This document shows positions 21,945 to 34,603 of a stretch of 64,000 bases of DNA, piece after piece; the stretch's first letter is position 1, and every line of letters starts with the position of its first letter. Both the position numbers and the translations under genes were made by a program. The DNA is from Tenrec ecaudatus (lineage: Eukaryota; Chordata; Mammalia; Afrosoricida; Tenrecidae): positions 16,205,001-16,269,000 of the forward strand of contig NC_134546.1 in NCBI RefSeq assembly GCF_050624435.1, in the 5' to 3' direction. The notes under the pieces were generated by a model. It saw only the letters and a program-made list of their open reading frames with translations, was not told where the DNA came from and searched no databases.

Positions 21945-22128
21945 TGCCCTATAGGGCCATCAAATCTGCTTTACTCGTAGGCATTCCACCCGACAGAGTG
22001 GAACTATGCCCTCGGGTTACAGCTGCATTATTTACGGTTGCGAATCGTCCCATCTTTCTCCTGCAGAGCCGCTGGGTCAGTGCAAATGGCTTTCCCTTTA
22101 GGTAGCAGCCAGGGCTCCTAACCGGATG
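21945..22128 (-). repeat. AfroSINE, diverged
   Basis: 'gacagagtggaactatgccc' and 'cctgcagagccgctgggtca', then 'aggtagcagccagggctcct', follow the antisense element with many substitutions. Confidence 0.6.
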
Positions 22129-22154
22129 GTGCTCTGCTCAAGTACAACCATGCG

Positions 22155-22632
22155 GTAGTTACATCATCTGGTGTCAATTTGAGACTTAAGAGTGAAGGGG
22201 TGGAGTTTAACCTGCCAATCAGGTCACAGCTTGATGACCTCATTTGGAGGTGCTAAGGACATAAATAGCTCACTGGAGACCGGACACACACTCACTCCCT
22301 GCTAGACATTCCTGCAGACAAGACACATGGAGCTATGCTAGAGCCACGTGGAGACCCTTGCCAGCGCCAAGATGCTTCCACCACCACTGGATCCACAAGA
22401 CTTTCCACCCACTGGCCTGCGATCTTCCTGCATTTGGTATTATTGCATGGCTATGTGAGTCTAAAGAGGAATTTATGGACTAGTATTGGACATATGGGCT
22501 AATATTGGATTTATGGACTTGATCTGGACTGGGCTGTTTTCTGAATGTATAATTACTTTTTATAGAAAGCTCTTTCCTATACACATGTGAATGCCTCTGG
22601 ATCTGTTTCTCTAGTCTACCTGGATTATCAAA
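22155..22632 (+). repeat. Unclassified ~480-bp interspersed repeat, copy A
   Basis: It shares blocks with 54039-54510: 'gttacatcatc', 'cttgatgacctcatttgga', 'ataaatagctcactggag', 'gtgagtctaaagaggaattt' and 'ggacatatgggctaatat'. A more diverged relative is at 23195-23705. The right ends converge on 'ctggatytgtttcty'. I cannot assign the class: no TG...CA ends or coding remnants were seen. Confidence 0.75.
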
Positions 22633-23194
22633 ACCCACCTCTCTGTCTCTCGCTGCAGTAATTTGACCTTCTCTCGCCTGCAGCACAGAGGCACCTCCTT
22701 CCCCAAAGTCAATGCCCCCACCAGCACTTCCTCCACCCCCATGCCATTCTTCAGACTTTGCTATGGTTAATACCCTTATAAATGTACACAGAAGTTGCAA
22801 AACCAGGCTGCTCCCACACAACCCTTAGGCCTTTTCCCCTGCTGATAACATTACGGTGGTTGTCACAACTTAGTAATTCAGTATTGCTACTATTGTTACG
22901 GCTAAGAAGCCAATAGGAACCAAACTGCATAGTTTATTTGAGTATCTCTCCCCAGTGCCCTTCTCAGTCTCTGGCCCCGCCCCCCAGGACCCCATATTGC
23001 ACTTAGTCATCATGGCTCCTCAGGCGGGACGTCACCATTCCTTCTTGCTGATGACCCTGCAAGGCTTGAGACCAGCTTGTCAGCTGTTTCATAACACGTC
23101 CTGCAGTGGGGCGGTGTGTGTGGGGGTGTTCTCAGCGATATTCTCTGGGTTAGACTGGGGCTACGGGCTTGGGGGAGGAGGAATGAAGTAAAGC

Positions 23195-23705
23195 ACTTGA
23201 GGTAGTTAGTTTATTGTGCCAACCTGGCTGTTAAACACCGGTGGGCTAATTGAACGGAGGGATAAATGGCTCTCTGAGCCTCGCCTTTTGAGTTCTCAGG
23301 TCTCTTGCTTTCTGATGGTCGGACCAGGGTGCAGCTGCCTTAGCCAGTTTCCTGTTTCAGCTGGCAAGGCTCACTTCCTGCAAGACATCCCCAAGGAGAA
23401 GCCACATGGACCTACATGGACCCGATGCAGCCCTGGGTGCTGGAGCAGCCGTGTGGAGACCCCTGCCAGCGCTGAGATGTTTACACGTTCACTGATTCAG
23501 CTTTCCTCCTGCAGTTGGCATCATTGTGTCTGTTTTGTGAGATGGAGGAGGACTTTGTGGATTGGTGTCGGACCTATGGGTTAATGTTGGACTTGTGGTT
23601 TAGGGCCACACTGGGTTGGGATGTTTTCTTGATGTGCACTTACTCTTTATATAAAACTCTCTTATACATGAATTTCTGTGTACTTGTTTCTTTAAAGTAC
23701 CTAGC
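23195..23705 (+). repeat. Unclassified interspersed repeat, copy B (diverged)
   Basis: It is related to copies A and C in its second half: 'gtggagacccctgccagcgc', 'gatgtt..cac', 'tggattggtgtcggacctat' and 'gggatgttttct'. The first half is different ('tagtttattgtgccaacctg'), so it may be a related subfamily. Confidence 0.6.
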
Positions 23706-23888
23706 ACCGTGCTGTTCCCATCACGACAAATATGACCCATCACCCCGTGGTCGCTGAGCCCCAATAGCTGAGGGAGTGTTTGTCAGATGGAACCACGGTC
23801 AAGGTCAAGACGGACCAAGTTAAATTCCACCTCCTTGGCAGGCATTACCTACATAATGGAAATTCTTCTGGATGAATTTTGTCTATTA

Positions 23889-23916
23889 TCCATCCATCCA
23901 TCCATCCATCCATCCT
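23889..23916 (+). repeat. (ATCC)n microsatellite
   Basis: Seven successive CCAT units. No other function is suggested. Confidence 0.95.
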
Positions 23917-24589
23917 TTATCGGATACCCTCAGGGATATTTATGGGATCATTTGGGTTACATTCTAGTACTATGCTACTTTATTGTTAAAAGATGTCCAA
24001 CTGTGACCATGGGGCATGCTTTCAGGCAGACTCCCATGTCTTCATGACGTTTTTTTTTAAATAGCATTTTCCACTTTCTGACACTGAAAGATCACCTTAC
24101 ATCTTCTGTGCCCCTGAGAGGCACGGGCCATGTCTCCTGGCTCCTTTCCCTGGGGAATCAGATTAGCACCCAGCCCGAGGGGCGTTGAGTGTACACCACC
24201 CATTTGCTTCTCACTCTCTCCTCCCTAGCTGCCTGAGAGCAGGTCTCTCCTGAGTCCTTCTCCATCTCTGGGCTCTTACTGGCAGTCTCTCAGTCCATTG
24301 TTGCTCAAGCTTTAGTTCCGATGCTTGGGGGTGGGTGGGGTGGGGTTGAAAGTGCCACATTAAGAGTTTCCTCAAGCCTCACTGGGGGTGATAACCTAAA
24401 TGAATGCTCACTTTGTGTTGCTGGGAAGCTCCTGAGCCCAGGGATTTACTGCACCCCCAGAAGGTGGTGGGCGTCACTACGCCCAGTGGGTCAAACAGAA
24501 AGAACTCACTGGATGGACCACTTGAACAGGGCCACACGTGGCTTTAAGTATGTCTCAGAACATCCTACGGGCATTTTCATATTACCCTC

Positions 24590-24985
24590 ATGAGACACAT
24601 ACACATCAACGTAATGCAGGGTAGGTGGACGACGATAGGGAGAAGGCAGGTAGTTTAGTATATGTGCCGCCGAAGCAAGCACAGGCTGATAGTTTAGGAG
24701 AGAAGAGTCATTCTTTAAAATAGTCCCCATAAGGGAGGGGCCCTTAAAGACTTCTTAGAAAGGTGGAATGAAGAGATAATGAATTTTTGGGCAGGTTTCC
24801 TGAAGATCCTTGTAATGTAAAACAAACAGACAAAAGATCGCTGGAAGATATGGGCGCTGTAACAGAGTGTGGCGGTGAAATCAGATGGTGCCCGGCTGTC
24901 AGAAAGAATAGCGTCTGGGGTCTTGGATGCTTGAAGAAGCACACCAGCTTGTGTGATCCAAGATTATAAATAATAAAAATCCGAA
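24590..24985 (+). repeat. LINE 3' UTR-like segment (afrotherian L1 type)
   Basis: 'ggtgcccggctgtcagaaag', 'gcgtctggggtcttggatgc' and 'gaagcacaccagcttgtgtg' then 'atccaagat' are phrases I associate with the 3' UTR of afrotherian L1 elements. The class is from memory and not checked. Confidence 0.5.
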
Positions 24986-25057
24986 TCTAAAGGAGAGAAT
25001 GGTATCAGAGCTGAAATGATAAACACTTGGTTTACAGAAGGCTGTGCATGACACTGG

Positions 25058-25076
25058 CCCCCCCCCCCCCCCCCCC
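25058..25076 (+). repeat. C19 homopolymer
   Basis: A run of 19 C residues ending in 'gctcc'. Length is uncertain for sequencing reasons. Confidence 0.9.
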
Positions 25077-25239
25077 GCTCCAAATCCACTTGCAAGGTCC
25101 CTACATGGAGGAAGCCTCAGGTGACTCCCCTTTGCACATAGCCCAGGGGTGAGAACAGCACAGTTGACGATGGCAGATGGAGTTAGGGTTCAATGGCACT
25201 GGATCTCCTTTTTGGCCCTTTCTCCAGCTGTTTCAGTTT

Positions 25240-25530
25240 TTAATGTTTTTTGCTACCTTCTCCAGGTTTTCCTGTTTTGTCTGGTTTTATGGTAGGCTTT
25301 TTTGTTTGTATTGAAATGTATTTCCCGTCTGTGTCCTGTCTATGAACTCCAGGTTAGGTAGATCTATGGACAGTAACTGGATTCATCACTGCTTAGGGGC
25401 ATGGCAGGGGAGGGTGTGGGGTGTGTATGTGTGAAGAACTCATGCCAATGAGCATGAGATAAAAACATGCTCTGAAATTGGCTGGTCTGACCGCACAGAT
25501 CCTCTCCATGTGACCTAATGGCATGATAGC
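25240..25530 (+). repeat. Unclassified repeat, copy 1 of 2
   Basis: It shares an ordered set of blocks with 28495-28745: 'gttttgtctgg/tagt', 'ctatgaactccaggttaggt', 'agatctatggacagtaa', 'ttaggggca' and 'gcatgagataaaaa.atg.tctgaa'. Probably a mobile-element 3' end; the class is unknown. Confidence 0.55.
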
Positions 25531-26825
25531 TGAAGTATATGCCAACAGGACTATTTAAAAACAAACAATGTGGAGCCAGGGAGGGTGTGTGGGGGCTGCA
25601 GACCCCAAGTTGGTGTTCTGGTGGAAGGTCACTGCAGCTGTGAGGTGCCCTTGAATCACAAGAACTCAAGAATTGAGCGGGGCGAACATGCTTCAGCCCT
25701 GATTTTGGGATCAAGTGCCTTCCCAAGGGAATACATCCCTTGTAGGAAATGCAAGCACTCCTCAGCTCCTGCACATCCCCCCCCCCCCGCCCCCTTTCAC
25801 TCAAGTAGCCCTTGCTGAGGTCATGAATGGCCTCCTAACGCTAAGGCACCTTTTTCTGTCTCGGTTGATTTCTCCCTGGCCTTTAAAAACGACTCCCGTT
25901 TCATTCTTGACCTTTTTTCTCCCGTGCCTTTAATGCTCCCCCTTCCATTTTTCCTGCCTGCACATGTGACTCCTGTTCCCCAGTGGCTTTCAAGGAGTTT
26001 CTTTTTCACGGACCCCTGAAATGATGATGTTTCCTGGAGACAGGGGTACGTGCTGTCCTCCTCGCTCTGCGTTCTCCTCTGCCGAGCTCTCACTGATGCT
26101 CATGCATTCGACCCTCACTCACTCCTCCTGCCCTTCGGCCACTGGTCAAGACTTCCCTCCTGACCCAGCTAGTTGCCCTCTAGCCCAGGGGCCCTCTTTT
26201 GAACCCCCGTGCTGTTCCCCCACAGGTTTCTGAACACAGATAGTTCTATAGGGGTGGACCATGCGAGTGTCGACGCCGTTAGACAACTTCATGAAGCCAA
26301 TTTAAGTTCTTGGAAGAGTTTTCGGGGTGAGGTATTTCCTTTTACTGTCATTCGTTTTCAGTAGGGGTACTGTCTTTTCTCTAGTTCACAAGAGAGGTTT
26401 GCTTTGGCCCATTTCAAGTCTGCTGATGCTTTCTGGCCCTGCGCTCTTCTGTGCTCACTATTTCTACAACATCTAAATCCCTCAAGTCAAAATCTGATTG
26501 ATCTGCAGTGTGTCAACATCGAGTTCTTCCATCCGTTTTGAATCATATGCCATGCGAGAGGTTCTGAATTTCACGTGTACAGAATCGCTCCTTTAGCAAT
26601 GGTCGTTCTTAAGCACACGCTGGCAAATTTATCTTTGTTTCGGCTGCTCTGAGACAGCTCCACCGCATCAGTTTGCTGTACTGTGGCGGCCTGCCTGTAG
26701 CTCTGAGGAAGGAAGCTACCCCCCAGGATGATGAATCTCCTCGTGGAGTTTCGGGGACCTTCAGAGGAAGGCCTAATGGATAGCAGAACATGGTCAGAGA
26801 CCGCGTCAGAAAATGAAACTTGGGT

Positions 26826-27048
26826 AAGGTGACCAGATTTTAACGTTGGTAAAGCGGGACACCAGCGGGACACCATTGATAAAACTCATATCCTGACGAA
26901 ATAGCCACATGGCAGCCCAAAACCGCATACCCTAGCTTGTCATGCATTCTTTCCAAAAACTCGGGACTTTTTAAAAATGCCGCAGGATGCAGGAAAAATG
27001 GTTAAAACTTGGAACTGTCCCGCCAAAAGCAGGGCATCTGGTCACCTT
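26826..27048. mobile_element. 223-bp DNA transposon (MITE-like) with inverted repeats
   Basis: The left end AAGGTGACCAGAT is the reverse complement of the right end ATCTGGTCACCTT. The element is flanked by an identical AAACTTGGGT at 26816-26825 and 27049-27058. Internal 'gcgggacacc' and 'ctgtcccgcc' motifs add partial symmetry. It has no coding capacity, so it must have been mobilised in trans. The 8-10 bp duplication would best suit an hAT-like element (usually 8 bp), but the class is not established here. Confidence 0.85.
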
Positions 27049-27754
27049 AAACTTGGGTGACTTGTCTTCTCCTTCTGTTTTCCACTAGGTTTCCAATTAG
27101 GGGATGAGGGAATCTCCTCCCTATTGGTCTCTCAGCAATCCGCCTCTGGGGAGGTGAACCTTAAAGGGTCGATGCAAAGAGCCCAGTCCTGTGGCAGCTG
27201 GAGCTTCCAGTTCCTTAGGGAAGGCAGGGCTTAGCTTAGCCCATGAGCTCCAGCTCAGGTCTCATGCCTTCAGATTCTCGCACCTCAGTGAGAGTCATGA
27301 GTCTTGGAGAGCCCCTTCCACAGCGCAACCGGGGGAGTCGCAGAGAAGGAAGAGAGCCCAATTAGTTACAGGCCAACTGGAGAGAAAAGGCTGCAGCACC
27401 TCACGTTCTTTGGAAAACTAGATGGGGGCATTTACATCTGCATCTGATCTGAAATCCTAAGCAATTGGAGGCCACGCTGGCTTCACTCATGCACATTATA
27501 CCAGAATTCTTTGGGTCCCTGGATCTTCTTGGAACACCATCTCCCTTATTAGTTCTCCCGGCATCATAGATAAGGTCAAGTTTATTGAAGATCAGCCAAG
27601 TATCACTTCGTGGTATTTTCTCAAATTTATCGTAGAAATGGGTAGACCGCTGTCCTGCAGATTATTTCAGATTTCTTAGGTATTCTTCTGAGGGTTCTGT
27701 TATGGATTAAATTGTCCCTTACAACTATGCACTGTAATTCCCAATCCCCTTTGG

Positions 27755-27858
27755 ATATGAGCCTTGGTGGTGGTGCCAGGTAAGTGTTGCAACCGGAAGG
27801 TCATTGGTTCAAGTCCACCTAACTTGGAATCGGCTTGATGGCAGTGGGTATACCTGTG
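27755..27858 (+). repeat. AfroSINE, truncated, sense
   Basis: It begins 'gagccttggtggtggtgcca', followed by 'ggtcattggttcaagtccac' (tRNA-like B-box region) and ends 'cggcttgatggcagtgggt'. The middle of the element is deleted. Confidence 0.75.
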
Positions 27859-28494
27859 AATGTGATCCCACTTGGTTAAGGTAATGAGGCCAGAGTCGTA
27901 TAGGCTGTTTCCAACGCTGAGCTACAAAAGGAGCAAACTAGGCACAGAAACAAGCACATGGTGAAGGCGGATGCCACACCACCTTCAGACCACCACGGAA
28001 CACAGGTGGCAGACTTTTCCCCAGAAGCGGTGCCCTGGCTGGGTCCTCTAGCCTCCTTCCAGTGGGCACCCACTCAAGTCACTTGCTTGAGGGTTTTGTT
28101 ATGTTTTCCCCGCTACAGCAGTGCCAAGAAACCCAGGCGACCCTTTCTTCAATTTCTTGTTAGTACTGGTTTTCCTTCAGCAATGTTTTAGAAATGAAGA
28201 AGACTGTGCTATTAATTCAGGTTACATTCCGCTAACAGGCGATTTAAAACTCCCACGTGAGTTTACCTAACAGGGAATGCTCTGGTTTCCCCTGCTCAGG
28301 CCGGTGGGCCCCTCTCTCTGGCATCATTTCAGTTTTCACTTAGCATCTGGGAGAGAAGACGGTCTCAGCAAATGACGATGCCGGCATTCAGGGTCACGGT
28401 ACAGTTCACACTGTGATGCCTCTCAGGATTTGGAAACCAAGCAACCAAGAGGTTCGGCAGCTTCATTTAAAAGTACTGTATGAATGATAGAGAT

Positions 28495-28745
28495 GTTCCT
28501 GTTTTGTCTAGTCATTGTCTTTTGTTTGCTTCTTGTTTGTGACATGCATGGTTTTCTGTCTATGAAATCCAAGATAGGCAGACCTACAGAGACAGTAAGC
28601 GGATCGATAATTACCTAGGGGCACAGCACCGGAGCATGGGGGTGGGGCAGGGCACGGGGAGCTAACAACAGTGAACATGAGAGAAAAAAAGTTCTGAATG
28701 TGCCTGTGGTGGTGATCGCACAAATCTGAATCTGACTGACCGCTT
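28495..28745 (+). repeat. Unclassified repeat, copy 2 of 2
   Basis: 'ctatgaaatccaagataggc', 'agacctacagagacagtaag', 'cctaggggcacagca' and 'gaacatgagagaaaaaaagt' match the copy at 25240-25530 in order. It ends just before the inferred AAK1 3' end near 28810. Confidence 0.55.
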
Positions 28746-28830
28746 ACATTGTAGATGTGAGGTAGGTGCTGACAAAACTATAAAGAAAAAACACACAAAA
28801 CCACAAATCACTGGTCTGAATTAGGTCCAT

Positions 28831-28836
28831 TTTAAT
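28831..28836 (-). terminator. AAK1: Candidate distal poly(A) signal of AAK1 long form
   Basis: ATTAAA on the minus strand is followed 20-45 nt later by a GU-rich run ('tttgtggttttgtgtgttt' at about 28781-28807). This is the classic signal and downstream-element layout. If used, the AAK1L 3' UTR would be about 5.8 kb. It also marks the change from repeat-free to repeat-rich sequence. Confidence 0.5.
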
Positions 28837-31800
28837 CAAGGGTATAGGAGTTTACAACTCAGAACAATTATTCATAAAAACTATCTGATACACAAGATAG
28901 CTCACACCAAGAGTGCAATAACAAATCCATTATCTGCAAATCAGAGGTATCGCAAAATCCATCAAGACGGACTTTCACCTATCTTTCCCCCGTCCTTTTT
29001 CGCGTCCCCAGTCCTTGAGATCACGCGCGCAGTTTTCTGAGGCCTGGTGACTCAAAATACGGTCAGCAGAGGGAGTTCATGTCTTCTTCACAAAAAAAGC
29101 ATGGCCCTGGGCCTAATGTCATTTGCCTCCCAACCCTAATGATGACTTGAAATGTGACCTTGCTCAAAGGAACACCTTGCAGGCCTTGAGGTCTCCTGGC
29201 TGTGACTGCCCTCCCAATACCCTCATGAGCCAAGCCCGGCTGCCTTTCGTGCTGATGGGTGAGAAGAGCACGCTTAGCGTGCAGGCAAAGGCAAAGGCCG
29301 GTTCGATTTTCTTTCATCTTTATGGAGAACAACTCAGAGCTATCAGCCAAGGGGACAGCATTGACGCAGGCCAAATAGCTACTGTCGTCTCTGGGTACTC
29401 TTTGGATGCCTTTATTCAGAGATGTTTATACCATGGAGAGCATTAGAATGCACACACACAGGTACACACAGGTGTACACACACACACAGTCACTTCTCAG
29501 GCAGGAGTCTTTGGTAGACTCAGAAAATACAACTGGCACGCCACTTCAAGGGCCTGCATTGTCCTCCCTTACCCCCATGATCTTTGTACCCCTCATTTGA
29601 ACTGACCTTAACAACCATGTATGTAGTTGCCTGTCCAGAGGAATCAAGCAGATGCCTGTAACATGCGCCGATGGTTCTATGAAAAGGCAATGCTGATATC
29701 ATGGACTTGATTCAAGAACAAAACCTGGCCAACGCACTCAACGTTGTGCGTGGCACACCGAGACCACTGGGGCACAGCTCTCACATTCTGTGGAATTCCA
29801 GGTGCTGAGAATACTGGATGAGCCGTCAGGGTGCTCCGTTCCTCGTCAGTCGTTTTTACCAGATATTGTTACCCATCCGCTTCACCCATAAACTTGGCCC
29901 TGGGTCCGGAGCCTCCTAAGAACAAGGTGAAGCGTTGCCTCAGGATTGTGTCTCCACAGCGCAAAGCAGGAGCCCTTCCGACCTTCACCATTCCATCTAG
30001 TCCACAGGAAATGGGGAAGGCGAGCCACCGCTGTACCCTTACTGGGGATCATTCCCATGTGATGAGATTGTCACAGGCTGTGCCCTAACGGAAGAAACTG
30101 CTTAAGAAAATGAAAGTTACCTCGCTTATGCACGTTACTGGTCTGGTCCTAACAGGGGCCTTGGTGGGGTGGGCACGAAGTGGGAGCAGGAACAGGGAAG
30201 GAAGGTCAGACAAGAAGACTTCTGCGGGCAGAGAAGCAGGGGCGACCTGTGTCTGGCAGGGTTTTGCAGATGGGACCTCGGGTCCCCCGGAGGTCATGTG
30301 GTCAACGAGGCCCTGGAAGGCAGAAGCTCTAAAGGACAGCATAGGATTCTGGGAGTCAGGAGGCCCTCGGGGGGGGGGGGATACCCCACGAGGAACGTCT
30401 GACGGCTCAGTTGAGAAGATGCAGCAAGACCCCAACCAGTTGTTGCTTTCCATTTTCAGCCATTTTGAAAATTCACTGAAGTTTTCCGTGAAAAGACTGC
30501 AAGCACGCAGGTGGTTCACAAAAATCAAAACCAGCCCCGAGGAGCTGATCAAGTGGACAATACCAGAGATGAACTTACTTAATTCCATTTAAATCATCAA
30601 TGTCTACTCCTTCAGGAGGGCTGGGAGGATCAGAACTCTGGGGGAGGGGGGTTGGGGAGGGGGGTTGGGGTGGGTGGGTGGTGGTTGGTGTGTGTGTGTG
30701 TGTGTGTGTGTGGAGGCTGCAGGCTTGTCGACAGCTGTCCTAGGTCACTTTCAGCAAAATCATTTGGGTTCCAATATAACTCAGGTGAGGAAAGCCAAAC
30801 CGAATCAAACCTACCCCATTTCTGTGGCCAAGGGCCCTTCCCCAGAGTGGCTGTTTGGAATTCTCCAACTTCAGAGACGGCAGAGAGTAGACGCAAGTGC
30901 TTCCATGTTCGATTCAATCCTCTGTGTCAGTGCATGGAAGCGCGCCTATCCCTTCCTGCGCACTTCACACCACGCATGCCTCTTCTGGGGGCGCACGGCT
31001 TAATGCGGCTTTGGTTGCAGATTCTTTCTATAATGGAGCACCCAAGAGTTCGTGGGGCAAAGTGGAATGCAAAGACCATGGGATTCTTCCAGGAGCTTTG
31101 TGAAGCCTCCTTCTAGCGGAGAGAAAACGGCAATCCGCTGCTTTGTCAGTCAGTGTCATGTCTTATCAGGCAGCCCAGAAACAGAGACACACAGACTCCA
31201 CCATGAAGGGAACCCTTCACGGGCCACTCAGAGAAGAGGGTCTTTCTCGAAAGTTCAGAGAGAGATTTAGTTGCCAGATTGAACTGAGTCCTGGTGTGCT
31301 TGCGGGCACACATGGGTGGAGAGTCAGAGACAGCGAGACAGACAGATAGACGGTTGCTGTGTGCTGTGGAGTGGATCCAGATTAGACAGACTGACTCCAT
31401 CAGGCAGAGCAGCCCTGTGCCTCAGCATCTCAGCATTTCCCGGGCGGGAGGATTTCCGGGAGCAGATGGCCAGGCCTCCCTCTCCCTTTCTCTCTCTCTC
31501 TCAGAGCGGCCGGTGGGTTTCAGCAGCTGAATGCCGAGCTGCTGCACCACCAGTGTATGCGTAGCAAATTTTCGACGCAGCGGTCAGTGGGTTCTTAATG
31601 GGATAGGATCTGGATTCCGTGCGGAGCAAGTGATCCAGCATCAAATGGACTTATTCCACTTTCCCTCTAACCCCAAGGGCCACAGCTAAAGGGTTAGATA
31701 TGCGCCCCAGACAGACAGGTAACGTGATTTTCAACATGCGTATGATAACTTTTATCAATTCAATGGTTAATTAATACGGGTTCTTTTAGAATTCACCAGG

Positions 31801-34603
31801 GCAGGCTGGCACAAAGCCTTATGTCTAACCATATTCTGGTGCGCTGCTTTCTACCGCAGCGAAGGGGTCACGACACGAGTGCCCACTTACCAGATCAGGC
31901 ATGTAACACAGATAGCACACAAACCAAAGAGAGGAGAGCATTTCCTTGACTCTATGGCTCCTCTTTAAGGTTAATCTGTTGCGATGTAGCTATTCAAAAC
32001 ACGCGTTTGGCTAACACAAAGCATCTTGCTTCTCCTTAAAGTGAAATCGCCCAGATTCAAGATGGCCACTGGCAAGAACATTCTGTTAGCCCTTTGTGAC
32101 CCATGGGGCATAACATGCCCACCTGCATTTTCTGCCTCAGTCAGGTCTGGTGGAAAGCTATGATCCCACTCCAGGCGTGTGCTGCCCTCTGATGGGCCTG
32201 GACCACCGGGCGAGACAGCAGAAACAGGCCTGAGGACACCAACCCTGGCACTAGAGAACCCTTAGGGCAAATGTTTTCTCATTTCTTTCATAAAAATCCA
32301 CATTATCTCAAAAACGGCATCTCATTTCAATCGAGACGCCTTCCGTTATGGAAAACACAATGTCGACAAAGAACGAAAAACAGAGAATAATTTGGGTTCG
32401 AGAAGGGTTAAAATGAGAAAATGTATGTGATCCCAAAAAAGGTCAGTAGGAAGGGACCAAACACCTCTTGCAGTACATGCCTGCAAAAACCCATCAGTTA
32501 TTAGCTGCTCAAGAATACACCCCGAGTCCTACGATTTTATTTTGTTAGCATCCCTCTGTAAGGAAAAGGAACAAAAATAAACCCTGCGTGTGTTTCCGTT
32601 TCATGCTCTTACTTAAATAGAGTATTGGGCGTCTTTAACCATCACACATCTCCAGGGATCTAAAAGGGCGGCACGCCATGCTTGACACATGATACACTGT
32701 ATAATACAATCCCTATGATTGTATCCTCATTTGTACCTTGAGCATTAAAACAGCCACTTGATGAGGAGGGAAAGCTCCCGGGCCAGCCTGTGACAGAGAT
32801 AATCCTGCACATCCGGAAGGGTTTTCTGAGTTGGTGAGACCTCGCCCGCAACAGTCTTATCCGCTTAGCCCAGGCCTTGAGGCTTCTGTTGATAGGGCAC
32901 ATGGGACAAGTTCTGGGTGCGGCGTTTCCTGTGCATCGGCTAAGACAATCCATTCACCCAGCGGATGGTTTTTCATTCACTGTTAAAAAGAAACTCCAGA
33001 ATGATGGTTAGGAGAAAGCAGAGCCTTAGACTGAACGTGGATCACCCACCAAAGTCAAAAGCAAGACTCTAGAACAGTTGAGAGACCTTGGGGGTGGGGG
33101 TGGGGGTGGGGATGGGCTGGGGGCACCACTGTTGGCGGCCTTGCTATAGTATCCATCGCTCATCTTTTCACCAGGTCATGTGAAACACTGGAGACTCAAG
33201 TTGCTCTTTGTTGACTCTCAAGAGCCTTGATCTTCGAATTTAAAGACCAACTCTTCTCACCAACTGTAAGGGAGTTGGCCTGTTAGGCTTGATTCTTGGA
33301 TACATTTCCAATAAGTCTTCAGCAATGAATCGGAGTTGGTAAACAAAGCTCTCTCAGCCCAATTCTTCAGGCGGAATCCTGGTGCGGCTCATTTCAGGAC
33401 GCCGACGTCCTCCGTAGCAATCTTCCTGCTGAGACTTCGGTATTATTTTAAGGCACGAATAAAAGGGAGGGGGCTAGAAATGAGTCGGGTCTTTCCAGAA
33501 ATAGGCACAGTTTCAAAAACACAAGCCAGCTCCCTATCTGGCCTGTTTCAGCATCTTGAGGGCGGAGAGTGGACGGGTTTTCATGGCCGGCTGAGCAGCT
33601 CCTTTGCATCCTCCTGGACACATTACCCACAGCCCCGGGCTGCCTTCCTGATGAGGCAGTGGAAGAAAATGGCAAAGATTTAAAAGAAAAGAAAAAAGGA
33701 GAGAACCAAACATAATTCCTTTCTTTCACAAAACCAAGACAATGGGATTCACACCAGAGGGGCAGTCCGGAACCAAGTCCACTCTGAGACCTCGGTCCCA
33801 ATCAGGTGGCCCTACGTCCTCCACGGTCAGTTTTTCGGTGAGGAAAGGAAGGACCCAACACAAACGGGGTTCAAGTCCATGTCAGTCAGTGGGTGAGTTG
33901 ATTGTACAGGGTGGGGGACAGGACTTACCTAAAGACGACACATCTCCTGCTTACCCACAAACACACTCCTCTACACTCACACTCAAGAAAGCACGCATGT
34001 GGGAAGGCTCTGGCCACGTTAGACCGGTGTGCATCTCCACACAGGAATGGCTACGATTGACAGGACACTCCCACGGCCACATTCATGCAGCCTGGCTTGC
34101 TCACGAATTGACAGCAGACCACGGCTGGTTGGAGGAATGATGAGTCTCTTCAGGATCATGCATCCTCTTTAGGTGCAGGCGTTTTCATCTGGCGCATCTT
34201 TACAGAAAAATCTCTACTTTTCAAAAGTATTGCCCCAGTCCTGGGAGGGCGAACCTTGATGCTTCGGTGGGTGTAACACAGAACACAAAGGGCGGGAGTT
34301 AGAACGAGCCACAGCGCGGGCCCCTTGGGGACTGGGGTGACTGAAGTATCTGTCCTTACACTGCCGCAGGGCGAACGCCACCAGGGCGGGTGCTGGGTGG
34401 AGATGAAGGCCTCTGTGGAGGGAATGGAAATGTCTACAAGTCCAGAAGTTCACACAGACCGAACAAGTGTACATAATTTAAAGGGGTTCCCACTCAGTAT
34501 CCTGGCAACCGAGTCCGCTCACCAGAGACGTTCTGCACTGGCGGCAGGGCACAGAAAGTCGCCAGGTGATGTATTTCTTCTGGAGAAGGCTCAGGTGTGG
34601 CTT
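28837..34603 (-). other. AAK1: Inferred 3' UTR of AAK1L
   Basis: This stretch follows the AAK1L stop and is free of the SINEs and LTRs that crowd the sequence below 28.8 kb. That fits a retained long 3' UTR (AAK1 has a very long 3' UTR in human). It contains G-rich/GT-rich DNA at 30639-30712, a (CT)n near 31486 and another G-rich run near 33090. The many 60-170-residue open frames on both strands here show no recognisable domain. UTR status is inferred. Confidence 0.5.
30639..30712 (+). repeat. G-rich tract plus (GT)n
   Basis: Repeated runs of 3-6 G's lead into about 12 GT units at 30689-30712. The plus strand could fold as a G-quadruplex. The inferred AAK1 transcript (minus) would carry the C-rich/AC-rich complement. 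Confidence 0.8.

Noticed and set aside
30085..30592. Opposed 160- and 167-codon frames
   Set aside because: Both strands are open over the same stretch in GC-rich inferred 3' UTR, and neither shows a known domain or splice context.
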